From Schauerella fraxinea (GTDB taxonomy: Bacteria; Pseudomonadota; Gammaproteobacteria; Burkholderiales; Burkholderiaceae_B), in NCBI GenBank assembly GCA_030849945.1, contig JAVDKK010000003.1, positions 904,776 through 968,775 of the forward strand: a stretch of 64,000 bases of DNA, given 5' to 3'. The number at the start of each line of letters is the position of its first letter. Position 1 is the stretch's first letter. The notes beneath the pieces are model-generated. The model worked only from the letters and a program-made list of their open reading frames with translations. It was not told the origin of the DNA and ran no database searches. Of the stretch, positions 16,344 to 23,830 are shown piece after piece. Made by a program: the position numbers and the translations under genes.

Positions 16344-17676
16344 CGTTGGCCGCGGCCAGACCGCTGGCGACCGCGCCTTCCAGCACCGCCGGGTAGCCGG
16401 TATCGGTCCAGTCGCCGGCCAAAGCCAACCGCTTCCAGGGTGTGGCATTGGCGGGGCGGATCAAACCGGGGGTCGCGGCAAAGGTCGCGCGTTTTTCGAT
16501 AATCAATTCGGTCGAGGTAATCGGTGGCAACGTGAGGCCTGCCGGTAGTTGCGCGCGGACCTGCGCGATCAGCCGCGCGATGTGCCCGTCACGCTCGCCA
16601 TCCAACATCGTCTGCGCCGCGCTCACCACGATCGTGAGTTCGCCCAGATCGTCGCGTCCCAGGAGATGCGCACGGTCGAAAATCCATTGGCCGACATGAC
16701 CCTGCTCGTGATGCTCGATCAACATCATCATGGGGGCCGGCAAGCGCAATGCTGCGGCCAATCGCAACGTCAGCGTGGCGATCGGCAAATAGGTGAACGC
16801 ATCGAGTGCCGAGATCAGGGACTGTTCGGCAAACGGGCGCAGCAGGCGCGCGGCGGCATGCGGTGGCACTGCCACGATCGCGGCGTCGAAGGCGGCGCCA
16901 TCGATGTCGACACCTGCAGCGTGCACGGCCACCTGGCGGACCGCGGTGCCATAACGGACGTCGCTGCCCAAGGCGGCTGCGTCCGGCCACAGGGCCGATA
17001 GATCGGCGCGCGGGAGCAGCAGGTCGCTGTGTGCACGCACCCCGGTCAGGCTATCGCGCAGCACGTGCGCGAAGAGTTGCGCGCTGGCGTCGCCCACGGG
17101 GGTGTTGAGGGCTGCAAGGCAGAGCGGCGACCATAGCCGCTCGGTCAGGTGCAGGGATTGGTCGTGTGCGCACAGCAGATCGGCCACGGTGGCATCGGGA
17201 TCGGTGCGCCACGCGGCACGCTTGAGCGCCGTCATCAGTCGCACGGCCTCGAATCGATCGTGCCAGCGCAACCCGCGAGCGGTGAGCAGCGCCACGGCGG
17301 CGTGCAAGGGGGCGGGCAAGCGCGGGGCGCACAGGCAAAACTGACCGTCCAGCGATTCCAGCCGCAGCGGCACGCGTAGAAGCAGTTGCCGGTCGTCGCG
17401 TCCCAGGCGACGCATGAGGTCGAGCGTTTGGGTGTACGCACCCAAGAGAATGTGCTGCCCGTTATCGCGGGGCAACTCCCACCCAGCCGTTTCGCTGTTG
17501 GCCGCGACTGATGCTTCCGCATCGCCAGTGTTGCGATCAACACGCCGCGCGCGGCCGCCAGGCACACGGCCGGCTTCGAACACCGTCACGGCAATTCCGC
17601 GTTCGCGCAATGCGGTCGCGGCGGCCAATCCGGCCCAGCCGGCGCCGATGACGGCAACGGCGCGCGGGCGGGTCAT
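16321..17676 (-). CDS. hpnE: hydroxysqualene dehydroxylase HpnE
   Basis: FAD-dependent amine-oxidase-fold enzyme that reduces hydroxysqualene to squalene, the last step of the three-enzyme bacterial route. The N-terminal dinucleotide-binding motif is VIGAGWAGLAAATAL, followed by FEAGRVPGGRARR and an HILLGAY segment. The C-terminal FAD-contact region is LALAGDWTDTGYPAVLEGAVASG. The 451-residue length fits the family. It overlaps hpnD by four bases (ATGA), and its 3' end overlaps crcB on the other strand. Order and overlap in hpnC-D-E strongly support the call. Confidence 0.94.
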   Translation of the reverse strand: MTRPRAVAVIGAGWAGLAAATALRERGIAVTVFEAGRVPGGRARRVDRNTGDAEASVAANSETAGWELPRDNGQHILLGAYTQTLDLMRRLGRDDRQLLLRVPLRLESLDGQFCLCAPRLPAPLHAAVALLTARGLRWHDRFEAVRLMTALKRAAWRTDPDATVADLLCAHDQSLHLTERLWSPLCLAALNTPVGDASAQLFAHVLRDSLTGVRAHSDLLLPRADLSALWPDAAALGSDVRYGTAVRQVAVHAAGVDIDGAAFDAAIVAVPPHAAARLLRPFAEQSLISALDAFTYLPIATLTLRLAAALRLPAPMMMLIEHHEQGHVGQWIFDRAHLLGRDDLGELTIVVSAAQTMLDGERDGHIARLIAQVRAQLPAGLTLPPITSTELIIEKRATFAATPGLIRPANATPWKRLALAGDWTDTGYPAVLEGAVASGLAAANVISTNLP

Positions 17677-18536
17677 CGCGACAGTTTGCGCACGACGCCT
17701 TTACCGCCGCCCACCCAGTTCTTCCAGGCCAGCCAGAGTTTGCGGATCGGCGTGAGCGAAATGCGTTGGTGCAATACCTGCCAGTTATCGCGTTCGATTT
17801 CGTCCAGCAGTGCGTGGTAAATCGCGGCCATCATCAGACCAGGACGTTGGGCCCGGCGGTCGGCTTCGGGCAGCAGCAGCACCGCTTCGCGGTAGAGTTC
17901 GCGTGTGCGTTCGGTTTGCTGTTTCATCAAGGCCGTGAAGCGGTCGGAATATTCGCCGCCAATGATCTCGGAGGCCTTCACGCCGAACTGCTGCATGTCG
18001 TTGACGGGAATATAGATGCGGCCCCGGCGGGCATCGTCGCCCACGTCGCGGATGATGTTTGTCATCTGAAACGCAAGGCCGAGCTTCTCGGCATATTGCA
18101 GCGTGCGCGGATCGGTATAGCCGAAAACGCCTGCCGAGAGTTCGCCGACCACGCCGGCCGCATGCCAGCAGTATTTCTTCAGGCCGGGCCAATCCAGATA
18201 ACGCGTCTGGTCGAGATCCATCTCCATGCCATCGATGATGGCGTGCAGGCGCTCGCGCGTGATGTGGCAGGTTTCAAGGTGCGGTTGCAGCGCGCGGGTG
18301 ACCGGATGATCGGGCTTGCCGTCGTACATCGCATCCACCTGCGTGCGCCACCAGGCCAGCTTGATGCGGGCCACCGACGGATCGCTCACTTCATCGACCA
18401 CATCGTCGACTTCGCGGCAAAACGCGTACAGGGCCGTGATCGCCAAACGGCGCTCGGGGGGCAAAAACAAAAATGCGTAGTAGAAGCTCGAACCGCTCTT
18501 GGCGGCCTTCTCCTGGCAGTAGGCGTCAGGCGTCAT
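17673..18536 (-). CDS. hpnD: presqualene diphosphate synthase HpnD
   Basis: Condenses two farnesyl diphosphates to presqualene diphosphate. The 287-residue trans-isoprenyl diphosphate synthase has the first aspartate-rich motif in FCREVDDVVDEVSD and the second in QMTNIIRDVGDDARRGRIYIP, both in their family positions, together with YCWHAAGVVGELSAGVFGY. The start overlaps the hpnC stop by 11 bases. The enzyme acts between HpnC and HpnE in the same operon and supplies squalene for hopanoids or related lipids. Confidence 0.95.
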   Translation of the reverse strand: MTPDAYCQEKAAKSGSSFYYAFLFLPPERRLAITALYAFCREVDDVVDEVSDPSVARIKLAWWRTQVDAMYDGKPDHPVTRALQPHLETCHITRERLHAIIDGMEMDLDQTRYLDWPGLKKYCWHAAGVVGELSAGVFGYTDPRTLQYAEKLGLAFQMTNIIRDVGDDARRGRIYIPVNDMQQFGVKASEIIGGEYSDRFTALMKQQTERTRELYREAVLLLPEADRRAQRPGLMMAAIYHALLDEIERDNWQVLHQRISLTPIRKLWLAWKNWVGGGKGVVRKLSR

Positions 18537-19365
18537 ATTTCACCAGCGCGCGCCAGACCATGACGGACCAGTCGCGCGCTTCAAGTTGCGGGCGGTTCAT
18601 AAAAACATCGTATCGGTTGGCGGCGATGCGTTCCAGGATGCGCAGGCCGCCTTGCACCACAAGGCGCAGTTCGAAGCCGACACGTCCGGGCAGGCGACGC
18701 GCCAACGGAGCGCCGAAGTGTAGCAATGCCCGGGTGCGTTCGACTTCGAACGCCATCAACGCGGTCCATTCCGGCGATAGCGTACGCGCCCGCATGGCCG
18801 CTTCGGTCACGCCGAAGCGGGCCAGATCCTCTTGCGGCAGGTAGACGCGATCCTTGCGCAGATCGATCTGCACGTCTTGCAGGAAGTTGGTCCACTGCAA
18901 GCCGGTACAAATCGCGTCGGCCTGGGTCAGGTTCTCGGGCGTGGCGGCTTCATGCAGGTGCAGCATCAGGCGGCCGACCGGGTTGGCGGACCGGGTGCAA
19001 TAGTCGTCCACGGCTTGCGCCGTGGCGTAGCGATGCGTATCGATATCCTGCTCGAACGCTTCGAGCAGGTGAAAGAAGGGCGTGATCGGCAACTGATGGC
19101 GCGAAATGGTCGCGGCCAAGGGCTTGAAGATCGGGGCGACCTCGGCGTCGAACCCCTGCGGATCGCGCGGATCGGCCGCAATTGCGTGCAGCGCGATGCG
19201 ATAACGCGCCAGGCCGGCGCGGCGGATGGCCGGCGCATCGTCGCCCTCGTCGGCAATATCGTCGGCGGTACGCGCGAAACGATAGATGTCTCCCACCGCG
19301 CGGCGCAGGCGCCGCGGCAGCAAAACGGAGGCGACGGGGAAGTTTTCGTAGTGATTGACGGCCAT
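18526..19365 (-). CDS. hpnC: hydroxysqualene synthase HpnC
   Basis: Converts presqualene diphosphate to hydroxysqualene. The 279-residue protein starts MAVNHYENFPVASVLLP, a recognisable HpnC N-terminus. It has the aspartate-rich motifs FARTADDIADEGDD and QWTNFLQDVQIDLRKDRVYLP. It is the first gene of the leftward hpnCDE operon and is divergent from alr, with about 105 bases between the two starts. The cyclase gene shc that would make hopene is not in this window. Confidence 0.95.
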   Translation of the reverse strand: MAVNHYENFPVASVLLPRRLRRAVGDIYRFARTADDIADEGDDAPAIRRAGLARYRIALHAIAADPRDPQGFDAEVAPIFKPLAATISRHQLPITPFFHLLEAFEQDIDTHRYATAQAVDDYCTRSANPVGRLMLHLHEAATPENLTQADAICTGLQWTNFLQDVQIDLRKDRVYLPQEDLARFGVTEAAMRARTLSPEWTALMAFEVERTRALLHFGAPLARRLPGRVGFELRLVVQGGLRILERIAANRYDVFMNRPQLEARDWSVMVWRALVKYDA

Positions 19366-19470
19366 GGACGGCGGTGGAATAGGTGGCTATTGGAGTCCTA
19401 TTTTATGCGTGCGCCGCTGGGCAGCGGATTTCCGGTCGGGTTAGACTACGATCCCCTAGGAAAAGCCACT

Positions 19471-20598
19471 ATGCCGCGCCCGATCGTCGCCACCATTTCC
19501 GTTCCCGCACTCACGCACAACCTCGATGTCGTACGCCGTCATGTCGACGCTGCCGCAGTGGCCGCGGGCGGTCAGCCGCCGGCGATCTGGGCGGTGATCA
19601 AGGCGAACGCTTACGGGCATGGCATCGAAACCGCGGTCACTGCCTTTTCGGCCGCCCAGGGCCTGGCGATGCTCGATCTGGCCGAAGCCGTCCGGTGCCG
19701 GGAAGCCGGCTGGGTGGGGCCCATCATGATGCTCGAAGGCCTGTTCGAGGCGGCGGATCTGGCTGTTGCCGACCGCTATCACCTCACTTGCGCCGTGCAT
19801 GACGAGGGTCAGATCGATATGTTGGCGCACGCGCATCCGTCGCGGCCGCTCGATGTTTTCCTCAAACTCAATACCGGCATGAACCGGCTCGGCTTCACCG
19901 AGACCGCGTTTCCCGGTGCCCTGGCGCGTCTGGTGGCGCTGCAGGCGCGCGGCGTGGTGGGCCATATCGGTTGCATGACCCACTTCGCCACGGCCGACAG
20001 CGATCCGGGCATCGCCGCGCAATACGCCGTCTTTCAACGCGCCACCGCGCAGCATGCGGGTTCGGTCAGCGTGTGCAATTCCGCCGCCACCTTGCGTCAT
20101 ACCGAATGCGCCGTCGGTTCGGCCGACCGGCCAAGCTGGGTGCGTCCCGGCATCTGTCTGTATGGCGCGTCGCCTTTCGCCGATGTGACCGCAGCGGAAT
20201 ACGGCTTAAGGCCCGCGATGACGCTCAGCTCGCGCTTGATCGGCGTGCAGCAGCTTGCCGCCGGCGCGCGGGTAGGCTACGGCGCCACCTTCGCGGCCGA
20301 GCGGGACATGCGCATCGGCGTGGTGGCCTGCGGTTATGCCGACGGTTATCCGCGTCATGCCGGCACCGGCACCCCGATCGAGGTGGCGGGTGTGCGCACC
20401 CGTGTCGTCGGCCGGATTTCTATGGATATGCTGACTGTCGACCTGACCGATGTGCCCCTGGCCGCGGTTGGGAGTAAGGTCGTGCTGTGGGGGGAGGGTG
20501 GACCGTCGGTCGACGATGTGGCCACCGCTGCCGGCACGATAGGCTATGAGTTGCTGTGTGCGGTCGCCCGGCGTGTGCCGACGATCGTGCATCATTAA
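19471..20598 (+). CDS. alr: alanine racemase
   Basis: PLP-dependent interconversion of L- and D-alanine, supplying D-Ala for peptidoglycan. The 375-residue protein has the PLP-lysine in AVIKANAYGHG (K44), NTGMNRLGF, the phosphate-contact SVCNSAATL region and the RPGICLYGASPF segment. The C-terminal beta domain follows, with VGYGATFAAERDMRIGVVACGYADGYPR and the catalytic tyrosine within that first stretch. The start is set at 19471; an in-frame reading continues far upstream antisense to hpnC and is spurious. It is followed by an SDR, radA and a transporter on the same strand. Confidence 0.96.
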   Translation: MPRPIVATISVPALTHNLDVVRRHVDAAAVAAGGQPPAIWAVIKANAYGHGIETAVTAFSAAQGLAMLDLAEAVRCREAGWVGPIMMLEGLFEAADLAVADRYHLTCAVHDEGQIDMLAHAHPSRPLDVFLKLNTGMNRLGFTETAFPGALARLVALQARGVVGHIGCMTHFATADSDPGIAAQYAVFQRATAQHAGSVSVCNSAATLRHTECAVGSADRPSWVRPGICLYGASPFADVTAAEYGLRPAMTLSSRLIGVQQLAAGARVGYGATFAAERDMRIGVVACGYADGYPRHAGTGTPIEVAGVRTRVVGRISMDMLTVDLTDVPLAAVGSKVVLWGEGGPSVDDVATAAGTIGYELLCAVARRVPTIVHH

Positions 20599-20618
20599 GC
20601 AGTTCCCAGGAGCGTTTC

Positions 20619-21338
20619 ATGAAAGACAAATGTGTGCTCATTACAGGCGCCACGAAGGGCATCGGCTGGGCGCTTGCGCGCAAGCTGGCCGATCAGGGCT
20701 GTCATGTCGTGGGCATTGCGCGCAATACGGGCGACGTCGATTTTCCGGGCTACCTCTATACCTGCGATCTTGCCGATGCGGGCCGTACCGAAGATACGTT
20801 GCGTGAAATTCGCGAGCGCTTCCCGGTCGACGCCATCGTCAATAACGTGGGTCTGGTGGGGGCGCAGCCGCTGGGCGAGGTCGACCTGACCACGCTCTTC
20901 AACGTGCTCGATCTCAACGTGCGCGTGGCGGTGCAAACCGTCCAGGCCTTCGTCGACAGCATGAAGACGCGCCGCGAAGGCCGCATCGTCAACGTGGTCA
21001 GCCGCGTGATCGAGGGCGGCTTCGAGCGCACCAGCTACTCGGCTGCCAAAAGCGCCCTGGTGGGCTGCACCCGCACGTGGGCGCTCGAGCTGGCCGAGTA
21101 CGGCATCACCGTCAACGCCGTGGCGCCGGGCCCCATCGAAACCGAATTGTTCCGGCAAGGCCATCCCATCGGTAGCGATGCCGAGAAGCGGGCGCTGGGT
21201 TCGATCCCGATGAGCCGGCTGGGATCGCCGGCCGAGGTGGCGCATGCCATTGCCTTCCTACTGTCCGACGAGGCCGGTTTCATCACTGGCCAAGTGCTCG
21301 GGGTGGACGGCGGCGGCAGCTTGGGCGGTCGCGCTTGA
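20619..21338 (+). CDS. SDR family oxidoreductase
   Basis: Classical short-chain dehydrogenase/reductase of 239 residues. Present are the NAD(P)-binding motif TGATKGIGWALA, the NNVG segment (usual NNAG), the catalytic serine region VVSRVIEGG, and the YSAAKSAL motif with catalytic tyrosine and lysine, followed by VAPGPIETELF. The C-terminus (FITGQVLGVDGG) resembles FabG-type reductases, but fabG normally sits with fatty-acid genes, so a specific substrate is not assigned. A CAGGAG ribosome binding site lies upstream of ATG 20619. It lies between alr and radA with short gaps. Confidence 0.88.
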   Translation: MKDKCVLITGATKGIGWALARKLADQGCHVVGIARNTGDVDFPGYLYTCDLADAGRTEDTLREIRERFPVDAIVNNVGLVGAQPLGEVDLTTLFNVLDLNVRVAVQTVQAFVDSMKTRREGRIVNVVSRVIEGGFERTSYSAAKSALVGCTRTWALELAEYGITVNAVAPGPIETELFRQGHPIGSDAEKRALGSIPMSRLGSPAEVAHAIAFLLSDEAGFITGQVLGVDGGGSLGGRA

Positions 21339-21359
21339 CGGCCGGGCGATAATTGCCGG

Positions 21360-22721
21360 ATGGCTAAACCGAAAACTCAGTTCGTCTGCTCCGAATGCGG
21401 CGGCATCAGCGCCAAGTGGCAGGGCAAGTGCCCCCACTGCAGCGCCTGGAACACCCTCGAAGAAACCGTCGAATCGCCGGCCACCACGGGCGGTGCGCAC
21501 CGATTCGCGCCCCTGGCGGCGTCCAGTCCGGTGCGCCGGCTGGACGATATCGAGCCGCGCGAATCGCCGCGCCAGCCCACCGGCATCGACGAGTTCGATC
21601 GCGTGCTGGGCGGCGGGCTGGTGCCCGGCTCGGTGGTATTGATCGGCGGCGACCCCGGTATCGGCAAGTCCACACTGCTGCTGCAGGCGCTCGCGTCGCT
21701 CGCCGAACGTGTCGACGTGCTGTACGTGACCGGCGAAGAATCCGCGGAGCAAGTCGCCCTGCGCGCGCGGCGCTTGGGTGTGCCCACGGCCAACGTCAAT
21801 CTGCTGGCCGAGATTCGTCTCGAAGCCATCCAGAACGCGGTCAACGAGCAAAAGCCGGCCGTGGCGGTGATCGATTCGATTCAAACCGTTTATAGCGGCG
21901 CGCTGACGGCTGCACCCGGTTCCGTGTCGCAAGTGCGTGAGTGCGCGGCGCAACTGACCCGCCTGGCCAAGCAAACCGGCATCGCGATCGTGATGATCGG
22001 TCATGTCACCAAGGACGGCACGCTGGCCGGCCCGCGCGTGCTCGAGCACATTGTGGACACGGTGCTGTATTTCGAAGGTGACACGCACTCGTCGTTCCGG
22101 CTCGTGCGGGCGTTCAAAAACCGCTTCGGCGCAGTCAATGAGCTCGGCGTGTTTGCGATGACCGATCGGGGGCTGCGCGGCGTGTCCAATCCCTCGGCGA
22201 TGTTTTTGTCGCAACACGATCAGCAGGTGGCGGGTTCGTGCGTGATGACCACGCAGGAGGGCACCCGCCCCTTGCTCGTCGAAATTCAGGCTTTGGTAGA
22301 CAGCTCGCACGGCCCCAATCCCAAGCGCCTCACGGTAGGTCTGGAAGGCAACCGCTTGGCCATGTTGCTGGCGGTCATGCACCGGCATGCCGGGGTGGTG
22401 ACCTACGACCAGGACGTTTTTGTGAATGCGGTGGGCGGGGTGCGGATTACCGAACCGGCGGCCGACCTGCCGGTCTTGCTGGCCATCATGTCGTCATTGC
22501 GCGACCGGCCCTTGCCGCGCGGCCTGATGGCCTTCGGTGAAATCGGGCTGGCCGGTGAAATTCGTCCGGCGCCGCGCGGGCAGGAGCGCTTGCGCGAAGC
22601 CGCCAAACTCGGCTTCAGCATTGCGCTCATCCCGAAGGCCAACGCACCCAAGCAACCCATCGACGGCATGGAAATCTGGGCGGTCGATCGACTCGACGCC
22701 GCACTGGAACGACTGAAATAA
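21360..22721 (+). CDS. radA: DNA repair protein RadA
   Basis: RecA-like ATPase that drives branch migration during homologous recombination. The 453-residue protein has the N-terminal four-cysteine zinc finger (C10, C13, C24, C27), Walker A GGDPGIGKST at 96-105 and Walker B VIDSIQTV. The RadA-specific KNRFG motif lies at 253-257, and a C-terminal Lon-protease-like domain includes GEIGLAGEIRP. All family hallmarks are intact. It starts 21 bases after the SDR and is followed 10 bases later by the TauE/SafE gene. Confidence 0.97.
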   Translation: MAKPKTQFVCSECGGISAKWQGKCPHCSAWNTLEETVESPATTGGAHRFAPLAASSPVRRLDDIEPRESPRQPTGIDEFDRVLGGGLVPGSVVLIGGDPGIGKSTLLLQALASLAERVDVLYVTGEESAEQVALRARRLGVPTANVNLLAEIRLEAIQNAVNEQKPAVAVIDSIQTVYSGALTAAPGSVSQVRECAAQLTRLAKQTGIAIVMIGHVTKDGTLAGPRVLEHIVDTVLYFEGDTHSSFRLVRAFKNRFGAVNELGVFAMTDRGLRGVSNPSAMFLSQHDQQVAGSCVMTTQEGTRPLLVEIQALVDSSHGPNPKRLTVGLEGNRLAMLLAVMHRHAGVVTYDQDVFVNAVGGVRITEPAADLPVLLAIMSSLRDRPLPRGLMAFGEIGLAGEIRPAPRGQERLREAAKLGFSIALIPKANAPKQPIDGMEIWAVDRLDAALERLK

Positions 22722-22731
22722 TGCGCGTGTC

Positions 22732-23688
22732 ATGACACTTTTCATTGTGATGGGCTGCCTTGCCAGCGGCGCGCTGATCGGTTTTCTGGGTGGACTCCTC
22801 GGTATCGGCGGCGGGCTCATCGCCATCCCGGCGCTGGCGCTGATCCTGGGCATGCCGCAGCAGTTGGCGCAGGGCACATCGCTCATCCTGGTACTGCCGA
22901 CGATACTTCTGGCCGTGCGCAAGTACAGCCAGCACAGCCGCATCGACTGGGGCGTGGCCGCGGCCGGCGCCTTGTCAGCCATTGCCTTTACCTGGGTAGG
23001 GGCGCGTCTGGCCCTGGGTATCGATTCGTCAGTCCTGCGGCGCAGTTTTGCGGTGTTCCTGTTTTTCATCGCCCTGTTTTACGTGTGGCAAACGTGGCAA
23101 ATCGGCCGACGCGCCAAACGCTCACCCGCCGTAACGCCCGATCCGGTATCGGCCAGTGCCGCCCAGACCGCCGCAGCGCCTGCAGCGGGGAAGTCCATCG
23201 ATCCTGACCTCACACCAAGTGAGGCCGCTACCGAGGCCTTCATGCACGAGACCCAGGTGGCCACGAGCGTTGCAGCTGCCGCCACCGAAGCCCTCAAGGG
23301 CGGTACCGCACCGGCTCGCAGCGCGCCGCGTCTTACCCGGCCGCGCGGCGCCATCCTCGGCATCGTCGCAGGCACGCTGGGCGGGTTTTTCGGCGTTGGC
23401 GGGGCGATTCTTGCCGTGCCGATCCTGACCGTAGGCTTCAAGCTCTCGCAGATCAACGCGCAGGCGCTGGCGTTATCGATGATCATTCCCGGTTCGGCGA
23501 TCGCGCTGGGGACGTATACGTGGGCCGGGCAGGCCAATTGGATGGTGGGCGTGCCGCTTGCCGTGGGCAGCCTGTTGTTCGTACCCACCGGCGTCAAGTT
23601 GGCTCGTCAATTACCCGAGCGCCGGCTGCGGGCCTGCTTCGCTGTGATGTTGTTTGCCACGGTAGGTTTGCTGATTTTCGAAGGTTGA
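22732..23688 (+). CDS. TauE/SafE-family membrane transporter
   Basis: Predicted sulfite/organosulfonate-type exporter of the inner membrane. The 318-residue protein consists of two homologous halves carrying the paired motifs GGLLGIGGGLIAIP (about residue 18) and GGFFGVGGAILAVP (about residue 217), with about eight membrane helices. The halves are joined by an unusually long Ala/Pro/Thr-rich hydrophilic linker of roughly 85 residues (about 125-205). Substrates in the family include sulfite, sulfoacetate and others; none can be assigned here. It starts 10 bases after radA. Confidence 0.88.
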   Translation: MTLFIVMGCLASGALIGFLGGLLGIGGGLIAIPALALILGMPQQLAQGTSLILVLPTILLAVRKYSQHSRIDWGVAAAGALSAIAFTWVGARLALGIDSSVLRRSFAVFLFFIALFYVWQTWQIGRRAKRSPAVTPDPVSASAAQTAAAPAAGKSIDPDLTPSEAATEAFMHETQVATSVAAAATEALKGGTAPARSAPRLTRPRGAILGIVAGTLGGFFGVGGAILAVPILTVGFKLSQINAQALALSMIIPGSAIALGTYTWAGQANWMVGVPLAVGSLLFVPTGVKLARQLPERRLRACFAVMLFATVGLLIFEG

Positions 23689-23830
23689 CGCAGGATAGCC
23701 GTGTTGCGGTGCGGGAACTTGTCGCCGGATCGCGGGCCATATCTCAGTGCCAAGGGGCTACCCATCGGGGTAAGCGGTTGGCCAGCACGCCCCTCTTTAT
23801 TGTCGAACCGCTTTCGGTACTATCCCCTTC

